Positions 16,765-26,795 are shown, counted from the first letter of the stretch. The stretch: DNA of 64,000 nt from Ensifer adhaerens (GCF_020035535.1 NZ_CP083351.1:558001-622000), one strand, 5' to 3'. Made by a program: numbers and translations. Notes: a model not told the origin generated them from the letters alone.

Positions 16765-18534
16765 ATGATCTGGGAATATGTTCAAAAAATGCTGGCTGTG
16801 GCAGGGCTCAGCCTTGTGCTTTTCGCATCGCTGGGTTTCAAACCACTCAGCGCGGCTGGAAACGCGGAGATTAGCAGTTCCTGCTGGAAATCGGCGGGGC
16901 TTTCGGACGATCTTGCAACTCTTGCGGTCTCCCCGGAACGCTGGACCTGCGGGGATCACGCCTATTCGATTGAGGGCGATCGCATACTACTGCGCTTCGA
17001 AATCGAAGCGAGTGATGTCCTTCCCCAGTATCTCTTCTCAAGGCGTAGCGCACTTGCAGCGGTCCATTTGCTGGCAATCGATCGGGACGGCTCCATCCAC
17101 CAAGCCTCGCTGTCTTCGAGCGAGCTGCTAAGCGCCTTGTCCGGCGGATATTTCAAGGCAGCACTTCCACGCGTCACCGGCGACACGACGCAGATTGTGG
17201 TCGCTTTTGATTTGCCAAGCCATACGATGACGCTTGAGAACGCCCGTATTGGACCATCGGACCTTCCCATAGACATTTCCCGTACGCGGTCGCTACTTCT
17301 TTTGGCGGCGCTTGCCGGGATGCTCTCTATGCCGCTCATTTTCAACGCGGCGTTCTATCGAGTCCTGCGAGAGCCGTTCGTCCTATGGCATGCCGCGCTC
17401 GCGGTCTGCTTGCTGTTGACCATCCTGGTCTCTTCCGGTCTTGCCGTCGTCATATTCGATCCGCCGGCAATGACGTTGAGCTGGATGACCACGATAATCT
17501 TCGGCCTGACAATTGCTTCCGGGGCAATGTTCACCCGCAGCTTCATCGAACCAGGCTTGTTGCGGCCGCTCCTGCGTCACGCACTCCTCTACTGCGCAGG
17601 ATGGGCGCTGTTCCTGAGCACCTTCCACGCAGCATTTCCGTTCGTCGCGCGTCCGATTCAGTCTACCCTGTACACTGCGGCCTTTGCCCCGGTGCTTGTC
17701 GTCTTTGTGCTGTCTCTTGCAGACGCGCTGAGACGCGGAAGCCGGGCGGCCGGGTTTCAGGCGATCGGCTATATACCCATGATGTTTACCGGATTGGTGC
17801 GTCTGGTAACCGGCGTCGTTCCGTGGCTGCAGTCGCACGACGCCATGCTCCTGTTTTATGTGGGCTGCGTGTGCGAGGTCCTGTTTACGACACTTGGGCT
17901 GGCGGATCGCTTCATGTCGATTAGGCGCCAGCGCGACCATGCTCGATTTGAAGCGGATATGCTCGAGCGCCTATCTGAGCGCGACCCCCTAACGGGATTG
18001 CTTAACCGGCGAGCCATTGATGAGAAGTTCGAAACGATGCGTGCCGAGGGCTACTGCACACTTGCGGTACTCGATTTAGATCACTTCAAGGCAGTCAACG
18101 ACATTCACGGTCACGTTGTTGGCGACGATGTATTGAGAGCCACGGCCAAGGCGCTTCAGGCAGATGAGGATGTTCAAGCCTACCGGCTTGGCGGCGAGGA
18201 GTTTGTCCTTCTTGTGCGCGGCGGCGACGCAGAAGCGAGGGCGGAGCGTCGACGCCAGGCCATTTCCTCAATCGTCGCCAACGCAGTTCCTGGACTTAGC
18301 AGCCCCGTAACCGCCAGTATGGGCGTTGCGTCCGCACCGCCAGGTGCCGCTGTAGAATTCTCAACACTTTACGAACGCGCCGACAAGCTGCTCTATGATG
18401 CAAAACGCGCCGGTCGAAATCGAACCAAAGCCGCGTTGGTTGAAGGAGCGGCAAGAAAGGTCAAGACACCCTCTGGTCACCGCGAGCCTGTGCCGGCTCG
18501 CAAAGGCGAGCCAGCACAAAAGCTTCGATGGTAA
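16765..18534 (+). CDS. membrane diguanylate cyclase (7TM + GGDEF)
   Basis: The 589-residue protein has an N-terminal signal/anchor and a periplasmic beta-rich domain (about 30-165). About seven membrane helices follow (about 175-390), resembling 7TMR-DISM sensors, and then a C-terminal GGDEF domain. The active-site signature is G-G-E-E-F at 476-480, and D-P-L-T-G-L-L-N-R-R opens the domain, so it should make c-di-GMP. The RxxD inhibitory site is not present at its usual position, so product feedback may be absent. The last 45 residues are basic and low-complexity. Confidence 0.87.
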   Translation: MIWEYVQKMLAVAGLSLVLFASLGFKPLSAAGNAEISSSCWKSAGLSDDLATLAVSPERWTCGDHAYSIEGDRILLRFEIEASDVLPQYLFSRRSALAAVHLLAIDRDGSIHQASLSSSELLSALSGGYFKAALPRVTGDTTQIVVAFDLPSHTMTLENARIGPSDLPIDISRTRSLLLLAALAGMLSMPLIFNAAFYRVLREPFVLWHAALAVCLLLTILVSSGLAVVIFDPPAMTLSWMTTIIFGLTIASGAMFTRSFIEPGLLRPLLRHALLYCAGWALFLSTFHAAFPFVARPIQSTLYTAAFAPVLVVFVLSLADALRRGSRAAGFQAIGYIPMMFTGLVRLVTGVVPWLQSHDAMLLFYVGCVCEVLFTTLGLADRFMSIRRQRDHARFEADMLERLSERDPLTGLLNRRAIDEKFETMRAEGYCTLAVLDLDHFKAVNDIHGHVVGDDVLRATAKALQADEDVQAYRLGGEEFVLLVRGGDAEARAERRRQAISSIVANAVPGLSSPVTASMGVASAPPGAAVEFSTLYERADKLLYDAKRAGRNRTKAALVEGAARKVKTPSGHREPVPARKGEPAQKLRW

Positions 18535-18927
18535 CGGCCTCGCGCTGATCGAAGCGGCCGACGATGCCCGCGCCCTCTGGCTCGCCCAGGACATCTCCGA
18601 AGCCAACGCCATCCGCGGCTTTAGCGGCGCGCGCTTCAACCATCGGCGAACAGGTTATACCTTCTGACAGGACTGTCTGGGCAAGGAGCCGGCGGTGACG
18701 TCCTGGATCAACCAGATCAAGCCCCACATGTTCGCTCACCTGCCGAAAGGAGAAAAACCGGGCCCGCAGCAACACGCGAGGTCCGGATCACATCCGACAG
18801 TTGAGTGCGCCTCGAGCCGGAGTCTCCGGGAAAGCCTGTTTGACACCGAGATTGCAACTTCGCTGACAAACGGCGAAAACATTGGCGTGTCGGTTCGACC
18901 GGCCCCATCGATCTCTGGAGAATGATC
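18535..18927. other. intergenic, no supported gene
   Basis: Short frames on both strands cover this stretch, but none has a domain I recognise or a good start. The last 80 bases probably hold the promoter of the downstream oxidoreductase. Confidence 0.35.
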
Positions 18928-20031
18928 ATGAGCGGAACCAGGCTTTTCTCACCCTTTGAATTGGGATCGCTTACGCTGCAAAACCGCATCGTTATCGCCC
19001 CGATGTGCCAATATTCGGCGACCGACGGGCAGATGAACGACTGGCATCTCATTCATCTCGGCAATCTGGCCCTGTCGGGAGCGGCGGTGCTCACGATCGA
19101 GGCCACGGCAGTTCTGCCTGAGGGCCGCATTTCCTATGGCGATGTCGGGCTTTATTCGGATGCCTGCGAGCACGCCATGGGCCGTGTCCTGGACGGCGTG
19201 CGACGGTGGTCCGACATGCCGATCGCGATCCAGCTAGGCCATGCCGGACGCAAGGCTTCCAGCGAAATCCCATGGAAAGGCGGACGCCAGATCAATCCGA
19301 AGCGTGAGGGGGGCTGGAAGACCGTTGCCCCGAGCGCTGTCCCGTTCCACGAGGATTATGACCATCCGGCGGCGCTCGATCAAAGTGGCCTTGCGCAGGT
19401 CCGGGCGGCCTTTTCCGATGCTGCCAGGCGCGCCGCCGCTCTCGGGTTGGACGCTGTCCAAATTCACGGAGCGCACGGCTATCTCCTGCATCAGTTCCTG
19501 TCGCCGCTCTCCAATCGGCGCACGGATGATTATGGTGGGTCGCTCGAAAACCGCATGCGCTTTCCTCTTGAGGTCTTCGAAGCCGTTCGCGAGGCATTTC
19601 CGGCGGACCGGCCGGTGACGATGCGGGTCTCGGCGACCGACTGGGTGCAGAACGGTTGGGATATCGAGCAAACCGTTACCTTTTGCCAGGCGCTTGAAGC
19701 CCGTGGCTGCTCAGCCATTCATGTCTCCTCGGGCGGCCTTGCGTCGAACCAGCAAATTACGATCGGTCCAAGTTATCAGGTACCCTTTGCGCGCGCCGTC
19801 AAGGAAGCCGTGGGGATACCGGTCATTGCCGTGGGCCTCATCACAGAGTTCGAGCAGGCCGAAGCGATCCTGACGATGGGCGATGCCGACCTCGTCGCGA
19901 TTGCCCGCGCCATCCTTTACGATCCGCGCTGGCCCTGGCATGCGGCGGCGCATTTCGGTGAGCGGGTCTTGGCGCCCGATCAGTATCTGCGATCGCAGCC
20001 CCGGCAGCTCCGCCATCTCTTCGACCGCTAG
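18928..20031 (+). CDS. Old Yellow Enzyme family NADH:flavin oxidoreductase (YqjM type)
   Basis: The 367-residue TIM-barrel flavoprotein matches the thermophilic-like/YqjM class of ene-reductases. It shows A-P-M-C-Q-Y-S near the N-terminus (redox-tuning Cys), Q-L-G-H-A-G-R-K, and H-G-A-H-G-Y-L-L-H-Q-F with the substrate-binding HxxH-like pair. R-x-D-D-Y-G-G-S-L-E-N-R and the phosphate-binding A-I-A-R-A-I-L end are also present. It reduces activated C=C bonds of enones or nitro compounds with NAD(P)H. ATG 18928 is preferred because GGAG is eight bases upstream. It appears to stand alone. Confidence 0.9.
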   Translation: MSGTRLFSPFELGSLTLQNRIVIAPMCQYSATDGQMNDWHLIHLGNLALSGAAVLTIEATAVLPEGRISYGDVGLYSDACEHAMGRVLDGVRRWSDMPIAIQLGHAGRKASSEIPWKGGRQINPKREGGWKTVAPSAVPFHEDYDHPAALDQSGLAQVRAAFSDAARRAAALGLDAVQIHGAHGYLLHQFLSPLSNRRTDDYGGSLENRMRFPLEVFEAVREAFPADRPVTMRVSATDWVQNGWDIEQTVTFCQALEARGCSAIHVSSGGLASNQQITIGPSYQVPFARAVKEAVGIPVIAVGLITEFEQAEAILTMGDADLVAIARAILYDPRWPWHAAAHFGERVLAPDQYLRSQPRQLRHLFDR

Positions 20032-20558
20032 GCAGAGTCAGGACCCCGCGGTGTGACTTTTACTTCCCGATTTCAATTGAAGCGCGCAGCGAAATCTTTG
20101 ACCTACTGGCTTCAAACGCTGAGCAGGGCAGGGCCTCTCAAAGCTCGGATACCTTGGTGAGATTGACCCGGAAGCGGTCGCGCCTGCGCTGCTGATGTTT
20201 GCGGGGGCATCTCTGTTGGCGGCCCGATCTCGCAGTTAAATGACAGCGCCGGTGAGACGTTGAGCGGCGCCCAGGCGCTCGTGCGCCGTCGCTACATTCG
20301 AAGCTTCCGTCATATGGGGTAATTGGCCGCACCGCTAAGCCCATGCTAATGTTAATGGCGTGGGTGGAGTGATGGCGCAGATGCAGAGTATGTCCCCGCC
20401 ACAGTATATCATTGTTGCTAATTCTGTTTGGCCTTTGTGGAGTTAGTTGGGCCTAGGCTCCAGCTAATACTTTCTGATGTACTCGTTCGACTGAAGTTCC
20501 CCTCAATTCATGCTGATGTGACCGTTTCGATCTGATGGTAGCGACCAGGGAGTGCACC
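20032..20558. other. intergenic upstream of sulfatase, nothing recognised
   Basis: More than 500 bases without a supported gene. The final 100 bases are comparatively AT-rich and probably contain the sulfatase promoter; no specific boxes stand out. Confidence 0.35.
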
Positions 20559-22955
20559 ATGCGAATGAAATTGGCTCTTTTGACCCAGGTCGCCGCGGCG
20601 GCTCTGACGTGTTCAGCCTGGGCTGCAAACGCACAACAAATCACCGGCACACCGGGCGCACCGGACGCCACGACGACCGTCGATGGACGCTACCTCCCCA
20701 ACCCACCAGCGACCTTCGGCGGCGAGATCGGGCTGAGCGCAAAGGACTCAAAACCGTATTGGCCGCCGCAGATCGTCCCACCCAAGGGCGCACCCAATAT
20801 CCTTTTGATCATGACGGACGATGCCGGCTACGGGGTTGCCGGCACGTTCGGCGGCGTCATCCCGACACCGGCGCTTGATCGCGTGGCGCAGATGGGCCTG
20901 CGCTACACGCAGTTCCACTCAACCGCACTCTGTTCGCCGTCGCGGGCAGCGCTGATCACCGGACGCAACCATCATTCGACCGGATTCGGTGTGATTTCCG
21001 AGCAGGCGACCGGCTATCCAGGATATGACTCGGTTCTGGGCGTGGACAACGCAACGATTGGCAACATTCTGAAACAGAACGGCTATTCCACCTCATGGTT
21101 TGGCAAGAACCACAACACGCCGTCATTCCAGTACAGCAGCGCCGGTCCCTTCGACCAATGGCCGTCGGGCATGGGCTTCGACTACTTCTATGGCTTTATG
21201 GGCGGCGATAGCAACCAGTGGGAGCCCTATCTCTTTCAGGATCACACGCAGATATTTCCATGGGTCGGAAAGCCCGGTTACAACTTGATTACCGACGAGG
21301 CCGACAACGCTATCAACTACATCAAGCAGTTGAACGCGGCTGCGCCCGACAAGCCCTTCTTCGTCTACTACGTACCCGGCGCCACGCATGCGCCGCACCA
21401 TCCCACGCCGGAATGGATCGAGAAGTTCAAGGGCAAGTTCGACATGGGCTGGAATGCCGTGCGCGACCAGATCTTCGCGAACCAGAAGCGTCTTGGCGTC
21501 ATCCCGCAAGATACGCAGCTTACCGCCTGGCCCGATGACCTGCCGAAATGGGACACGCTCGACGCCGACAGCAAGAAGCTGTTTGCCCGCCAGGCCGAGG
21601 TGTTTGCAGCTTACGTCGCCTATTCCGACAATGAGATCGGCCGCGTCATCCAGGCGGTAGACGACATGGGCAAGCTGGACAACACGCTCGTCATCTATAT
21701 CGAGGGCGACAACGGCACGAGCGCGGAAGGGAGCACGCTCGGCACTCCGAGCGAGGTGATCACTATCGAGGGCATGGAGATCCCTGTCGCCGACCAGTTG
21801 AAATTCTATGATGCCTGGGGTTCCGACCAGACCTACCCACACATGTCGGTAGCGTGGTCATGGGCCTTCGACACACCGTTCAAATGGACTAAGCAGATCG
21901 CCTCGCATTTCGGCGGTACGCGGCAAGGCATGGCAATGGCGTGGCCCGCCCGCATCAAGGACGCAGGCGGCATTCGTACCCAGTTCCACCACATGATCGA
22001 CATCGTTCCGACGATCCTCGAGGCGACCGGGATTCCGGCGCCAGCCATGGTCAACGGCGTGGCGCAGAAACCGATCGAAGGCGTCAGCATGGCCTACACG
22101 TGGGATAAGGCCAACGCCGACGCGCCCTCGACGCGCCACACGCAATACTTCGAGATGTTCGGCAACCGCGGCATTTACAACGACGGCTGGTACGCCTGTA
22201 CCACTCCGCCGGCAGCACCTTGGCTGATGGGCAAAGCGCCAATGCCGGAAGTGGTCAATGGCTACAAGTGGGAGCTCTATAATCTCAAAGAGGACTATTC
22301 GCAGGCCAACGACCTTGCTCAGAGCAATCCGGACAAGCTGCATCAGATGCAGGAACTGTTCCTGCTGGAAGCCGCAAAGTACAACGTATTCCCGCTCGAC
22401 AACTCGATCCTGGAGCGCCTCATGACACCGCGGCCGAGCGCGACCGCGGGGCGCAAGCTGTTCACCTATTCAGGCGTCGTTTCCGGCGTGCCCGGTGGCA
22501 ATGCTCCGAACGTCCTGAACAAGTCCTACACGATCACGGCTGAGATCGAGATCCCGGCGAATGGCGCGGACGGCATGCTCGTGACCACCGGCGGCCGTTT
22601 TGGCGGCTTCGGCCTATACATCCTGAAGCAAAAGCCGGTGTTCCTCTACAATTTCGTGGACATCGAGCGCTTCCGCTGGGAGGGCCCCGACACGCTGGCC
22701 GCCGGTAAGCATACGATCGAGTTCGGCTTCACATCGGACAGCCACACCATGGGCAGCGGCGGTACGGGCATTCTCAAGGTGGATGGCAAGGAGGTCGCCA
22801 GCCAGAACATCCCGCACACTGTCCCCGCCCTGATGCCATGGGACGAGACCTTCGATGTCGGCATGGATACGCGCACCGGTGTCGATGACAAGGACTACCA
22901 GGTGCCGTTCGCCTTCACCGGGACGATCGACAAGCTGACGGTCCAGCTGAACTGA
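20559..22955 (+). CDS. periplasmic type I sulfatase (arylsulfatase)
   Basis: The 798-residue protein starts with a Sec signal peptide ending W-A-A-N-A-Q near residue 25. The sulfatase domain follows: metal-binding M-T-D-D-A-G-Y-G, then L-C-S-P-S-R-A-A-L-I-T-G-R, in which C125 is the residue converted to formylglycine. G-K-N-H, the F-F-V-Y-Y motif and the E-G-D-N-G-T metal ligands are also present. After about residue 620 a beta-rich C-terminal domain is added. It should hydrolyse sulfate esters in the periplasm for sulfur acquisition. ATG 20559 has GGGAG upstream. The maturase gene follows after 55 bases. Confidence 0.93.
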   Translation: MRMKLALLTQVAAAALTCSAWAANAQQITGTPGAPDATTTVDGRYLPNPPATFGGEIGLSAKDSKPYWPPQIVPPKGAPNILLIMTDDAGYGVAGTFGGVIPTPALDRVAQMGLRYTQFHSTALCSPSRAALITGRNHHSTGFGVISEQATGYPGYDSVLGVDNATIGNILKQNGYSTSWFGKNHNTPSFQYSSAGPFDQWPSGMGFDYFYGFMGGDSNQWEPYLFQDHTQIFPWVGKPGYNLITDEADNAINYIKQLNAAAPDKPFFVYYVPGATHAPHHPTPEWIEKFKGKFDMGWNAVRDQIFANQKRLGVIPQDTQLTAWPDDLPKWDTLDADSKKLFARQAEVFAAYVAYSDNEIGRVIQAVDDMGKLDNTLVIYIEGDNGTSAEGSTLGTPSEVITIEGMEIPVADQLKFYDAWGSDQTYPHMSVAWSWAFDTPFKWTKQIASHFGGTRQGMAMAWPARIKDAGGIRTQFHHMIDIVPTILEATGIPAPAMVNGVAQKPIEGVSMAYTWDKANADAPSTRHTQYFEMFGNRGIYNDGWYACTTPPAAPWLMGKAPMPEVVNGYKWELYNLKEDYSQANDLAQSNPDKLHQMQELFLLEAAKYNVFPLDNSILERLMTPRPSATAGRKLFTYSGVVSGVPGGNAPNVLNKSYTITAEIEIPANGADGMLVTTGGRFGGFGLYILKQKPVFLYNFVDIERFRWEGPDTLAAGKHTIEFGFTSDSHTMGSGGTGILKVDGKEVASQNIPHTVPALMPWDETFDVGMDTRTGVDDKDYQVPFAFTGTIDKLTVQLN

Positions 22956-23010
22956 GAGCGTGCTCAGGCTTTTCGGATCGTCTTGGCCCGGCATCAGGGT
23001 GAGGTGACGC

Positions 23011-23982
23011 ATGAATGTCTCGCCTGACCGACCGGCTGTCGGTCGAATAAGGATGCAGGTCAGCGCTCCCGAACAGGTCTGGATCGACGGGGGCAGCTTC
23101 CTCATGGGCTCGGACCATCATTATCCCGAGGAAGCTCCTGCCCATCCGGTGAAGGTCGATGGTTTCTGGATCGACGTGGCACCGGTGACGAACCGGCAGT
23201 TTGCCGCATTCGTGGAGGTTACCGGTTATGTTACGCTCGCCGAAAAGGCGTCCAATCCACAAGATTATCCCGGCGCGCCGCCCGAAATGCTAAAGCCGGG
23301 GTCGGTGGTCTTTGACCCACCGAAGCGGGTCTCCGGTCGCGATCCATCGCAATGGTGGAAATTCAAGTTCGGTGCGAACTGGCGTCGGCCCTATGGGGGC
23401 CTGAGCAACCTGCGTGGCAAGCTCGACCATCCGGTCGTCCAGATCGCCTATGCCGACGCCATGGCCTACGCCGTTTGGGCGGAAAGGGACCTGCCGACGG
23501 AGGCGGAGTGGGAAATTGCAGCCAAGGGCGGCCTCGAAGGCAAGGAGTTTGCTTGGGGGGACGAATTCATCCCAAACGGCCGCTGCATGGCCAATACCTG
23601 GCACGGCATGTTTCCGACTGAAAATCTCAAAAGCGACGGGTTCGAGCGGACCTCGCCAGTCGGCAGCTTCCCGCCGAATGCTTACGGCCTCTACGATATG
23701 ATCGGCAATGTCTGGGAGTGGACGAGCGACTATTGGACGACACGCCATTCCGCCCCGGCCGAAAAGGCTTGCTGCGTTCCGGTCAACCCGCGCGGTGGCA
23801 GCGCCGAGGCAAGCCGCGATCCGGCACGGCCCGACATCAGGGCCGCAAGGCGGGTGATCAAAGGCGGATCGCATCTCTGCGCACCAAACTACTGCCGTCG
23901 TTACCGCCCTCAAGCACGCCATCCCCAGGAGGAGAACGCGGCGACAACCCATATCGGTTTTCGCTGTGTCCGCCGGCCATAG
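23011..23982 (+). CDS. formylglycine-generating enzyme (sulfatase maturase)
   Basis: The 323-residue protein is an FGE-sulfatase domain protein (SUMF1-like). V-W-I-D-G-G-S-F-x-M-G-S opens the fold, L-P-T-E-A-E-W-E lies in the middle, and the active-site cysteine pair C290/C295 sits in GGSHLCAPNYCRRYR. These two cysteines bind copper and oxidise the sulfatase Cys to formylglycine in aerobic bacteria. There is no signal peptide, so it modifies the sulfatase before export. A GAGG Shine-Dalgarno precedes the ATG, and the gene is most likely co-transcribed with the sulfatase. Confidence 0.94.
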   Translation: MNVSPDRPAVGRIRMQVSAPEQVWIDGGSFLMGSDHHYPEEAPAHPVKVDGFWIDVAPVTNRQFAAFVEVTGYVTLAEKASNPQDYPGAPPEMLKPGSVVFDPPKRVSGRDPSQWWKFKFGANWRRPYGGLSNLRGKLDHPVVQIAYADAMAYAVWAERDLPTEAEWEIAAKGGLEGKEFAWGDEFIPNGRCMANTWHGMFPTENLKSDGFERTSPVGSFPPNAYGLYDMIGNVWEWTSDYWTTRHSAPAEKACCVPVNPRGGSAEASRDPARPDIRAARRVIKGGSHLCAPNYCRRYRPQARHPQEENAATTHIGFRCVRRP

Positions 23983-24116
23983 AGCCATGACTTCATGGCT
24001 GCAGCCGCGCGGATCTCGGCAACAATGGGCGCGAACGGGCGCTTCGAGCGCCAGCCGAGCTGGTACCTCAGTGTGTGCCTTGTTGGCTTGCCCGTTATCT
24101 TTGGCTAGCTAGGAAG

Positions 24117-24209
24117 TTGCGGAACAACCATACGCTGATCGTCGCGGTGGGGGTTCTGGCCGTCGCGCTCACGCTCGGAATGCTGGTTCAGTTTCTCTTC
24201 TTCCGATGA
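24117..24209 (+). CDS. possible 30-residue single-helix membrane peptide
   Basis: Reading from TTG at 24117 gives a peptide of 30 residues with a charged start (R-N-N-H) and one strongly hydrophobic helix ending F-L-F-F-R. The ribosome site AGGAA is too close to the TTG and no ATG is available, so the start is uncertain and the frame may be accidental. Confidence 0.25.
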   Translation: MRNNHTLIVAVGVLAVALTLGMLVQFLFFR

Positions 24210-24263
24210 CCCCCGCAGGCTCAGGAACTGCCCAGCGAGCGTGGCATTTATCGGCGCAAAACA

Positions 24264-25538
24264 TCAGCCAGGATTGCGCCCTTCGGCCGCCTGCACCGGC
24301 GTAGGCGGCGGCTGCTTGCGCCAGCGCGCAAGACGTCCCTCTTCGTTTCCGACAGCAAAAAGCTTTTGCATGTAGTTTCGATCGAACTCGGATTTCGATC
24401 TCAGTGTGAAACGATCGGGGATAGACGCGTAATAGAGCTGACCGCGCGCGGCCGTCGTTTGTAGCTGCAAGCGCGTCAAATCGGATATCGTCTGATACTT
24501 GATCAAGGTCTCGATCGAGCGGCGGGCGATCCCGAGCGCCGTTTCTTCCGTCTCGGTATATTCGGGCGTCAATCGCCCGTTGCGGATCAGATAGAGCGTT
24601 CGCGACCGGGCATGACCAAAGTAGCGCTTCTCATAACCCGAGAGCTCGATATTGGGCGGGGCGAAGAAGAGCTGCGCCACCGTCCCGCCATCGACATGCA
24701 ATTCCTGCCTGACTTGACCGTCCAGCCTCACATCGATGCGGACCGGTGGGAATACCGCGGGTATGGCGGCGGACGCCAACAGGATGTCGATCATGCGTTC
24801 TCGACGATCGGCGCGTGCGCTGGCGGCGATTGCGGACAGGTCCCAAACGACGGGACGCTGGGCATCGATGTTGGTGGTTTGGATCAAAAGACGGCGGCCA
24901 ATGTGGTATTGCGCTGCGATTTCTTCGACCATTTTTTCGGTGAGATAGCGGCCGATCAACTGCCGCAACGGCGAATTGTCATAGAGGCCTCGGCCCATCA
25001 CGCCGAACAGCCCGAGATTTCGATAGATGTCGCGGTCACCGTACTGCGTGAAAACTTCGCGCAATTCGTTGTCATGACCCGGACCAAGAAAAGCAAAGGG
25101 GGCGGCCAAGGCGCCGGTGCTGACCCCTGTCACAACCTCGAACTGCGGTCGATTGCCTCGCTCGGTCCAGCCCGTCAGGTATCCTGCAGCAAACGCACCG
25201 TCGGCGCCGCCGCCCGAAATCGCAAGAAAGTCGACATGGTCTGTGGCGGTGGACGGCCGATGCCCTGATCGAACAGCAGTCTGCGTCTGTGCGTACTGTT
25301 GTGTAATGAGCGAGCGCAACGTGGGCGTGACCTCGTCTCCCCAGAAGCGGGCAAGGTCCACCTCATCGATTTTAACAGTCGAGGCCTGTTCTGCCGGAAC
25401 GGAGACACGCTCAGGCCCGGCGACGCATGCGGTAAGGAGACTGGACGCCAAAAGGAGCGGCATGATTGCGGATCGAAATCCCGGATAGCGCACAAAAATG
25501 GTCGCTGACAACGACATCGGCCTTTGATCCCCCATCAT
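24264..25538 (-). CDS. patatin-like phospholipase lipoprotein
   Basis: The 424-residue protein has an N-terminal lipoprotein signal with lipobox L-T-A-C near residue 38, so it is probably membrane-anchored in the periplasm or outer membrane. The patatin domain follows: oxyanion loop S-G-G-G-A-D-G-A-F, nucleophile elbow G-V-S-T-G, and the catalytic Asp in H-V-D-G-G-T. It should be a serine acyl hydrolase acting on phospholipids. The start at 25538 has GGAG five bases away; a longer frame to 25766 overlaps the LtrA gene and lacks support. Confidence 0.88.
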   Translation of the reverse strand: MMGDQRPMSLSATIFVRYPGFRSAIMPLLLASSLLTACVAGPERVSVPAEQASTVKIDEVDLARFWGDEVTPTLRSLITQQYAQTQTAVRSGHRPSTATDHVDFLAISGGGADGAFAAGYLTGWTERGNRPQFEVVTGVSTGALAAPFAFLGPGHDNELREVFTQYGDRDIYRNLGLFGVMGRGLYDNSPLRQLIGRYLTEKMVEEIAAQYHIGRRLLIQTTNIDAQRPVVWDLSAIAASARADRRERMIDILLASAAIPAVFPPVRIDVRLDGQVRQELHVDGGTVAQLFFAPPNIELSGYEKRYFGHARSRTLYLIRNGRLTPEYTETEETALGIARRSIETLIKYQTISDLTRLQLQTTAARGQLYYASIPDRFTLRSKSEFDRNYMQKLFAVGNEEGRLARWRKQPPPTPVQAAEGRNPG

Positions 25539-25570
25539 TGTCTCCAGCCTACTTTGCCGTTCGCGGATTG

Positions 25571-26737
25571 TCAGTTGTGTTCGCTGCCGTCGCGAAAGGG
25601 TGCCGGATATAGGCGACGGCGTATCGTGACAGCGAACGCCAGCAAAGCTGCGTTCATTTCCAGAGCGTGGGAGGCAAACGCCCCGCTTGCGAGCACGAGC
25701 GCTGCGACCACCAGGAGAAGCCAATGCATCGAGCCATGCCTGGATGCCCGGTCGCGGACGAGCCAAAGGGCGGTCAGGTAGATCGCGATCGGGATGCAGA
25801 AGGCGAGAGCGGCGAGCTGTTGCGAAACGGTCGCGTTGCGGGCAGCGCTTAGAAACACGACAAAACCGGCGGCCGTCGCCGATCCGGCTGCGAAAAGCAG
25901 ACAGTGGCCGTAGGCCCAGGTCAGAACGGTGCGAGCTTCACGGCCAAGCAGCTGTTCGTTGCGGTCAAAATACAATCCCCACATCGAAAATGCGATGATG
26001 GAGCAGAGCGTCGCCCACCAGAAATGTCTGAGCTCGGGCGTCGCCGGATCTGAGATGATCAAGGCGATGGCAGCAAAACATTCACCAAGGACGATGATGT
26101 TGAACGAGTTGTAGCGATCAATGATGTGACCATGGTGCCAGTTGCTCGCGGTCCCGCGCTCGGCCAAAAGCGGTATGGCCAGTTCGCCGGCGGCGCCGAG
26201 TGCAAAGAGCGGGAAGTAGAGCGGCGCTTCCGGCGAAACTGTGACGATCAGGGTGTTCCAGTAGACCTGCATGGCGCCGATCCCGGCCGCGTAACGCAGG
26301 GCCGCCGGGCGGGCCTGCCGATCGCCATTCGCCGCGCCGAGCCAAAGGGCGATCATGCCGAGGCGCATGATGCTGAAACCGATGAGGACGAGCCAATGGG
26401 GCTGATCGCCAAGGCCGCTTCTTATCCCGCCGGCAAGGGTAAGCGATCCGAACATGATGACCATCGTCAGCACACGAAAGGCGGCAGACTTGTTGTCATA
26501 GCCCGAGGCAAACCATGTGTAGTTCGCCCAAGCCAGCCAGGCCATGAAGAAGCTGCAGGCGAAGCGTATGAGACCGGGTCCGGATGCGCCGGCCTCGATG
26601 TCCTGCGCCAGGCTGTGAGCGGCGGCACCCACCGCCACGACGGTCGCAAGATCGAACATCAACTCGAGCGAAGTCGAGCTGCGGCTGGCCTCGTCGCGAT
26701 CGCGCGGGGCGAGGCTAAAGGCGGCTATCGCAGACAA
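25571..26737 (-). CDS. low-temperature-requirement A (LtrA) family membrane protein
   Basis: The 388-residue polytopic protein (about ten helices) shows the LtrA hallmark S-L-E-L-M-F-D-L-A-T-V-V near its start and H-I-I-D-R-Y-N-x-F-x-I-I-V-L-G-E in the middle. LtrA proteins are named from a cold-sensitive Listeria mutant; their biochemical role is unknown. The TTG start at 26737 follows an AGAGGAGG Shine-Dalgarno and is more credible than the longer frame to 26914, which would run into the DUF1275 gene upstream. The two genes are 58 bases apart and co-directional. Confidence 0.82.
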   Translation of the reverse strand: MSAIAAFSLAPRDRDEASRSSTSLELMFDLATVVAVGAAAHSLAQDIEAGASGPGLIRFACSFFMAWLAWANYTWFASGYDNKSAAFRVLTMVIMFGSLTLAGGIRSGLGDQPHWLVLIGFSIMRLGMIALWLGAANGDRQARPAALRYAAGIGAMQVYWNTLIVTVSPEAPLYFPLFALGAAGELAIPLLAERGTASNWHHGHIIDRYNSFNIIVLGECFAAIALIISDPATPELRHFWWATLCSIIAFSMWGLYFDRNEQLLGREARTVLTWAYGHCLLFAAGSATAAGFVVFLSAARNATVSQQLAALAFCIPIAIYLTALWLVRDRASRHGSMHWLLLVVAALVLASGAFASHALEMNAALLAFAVTIRRRLYPAPFRDGSEHN

Positions 26738-26795
26738 GGCAGGCCTCCTCTTGAGATCGCGATTGCAGGGGGGGGAAGGCGACGGATGCCACGGT

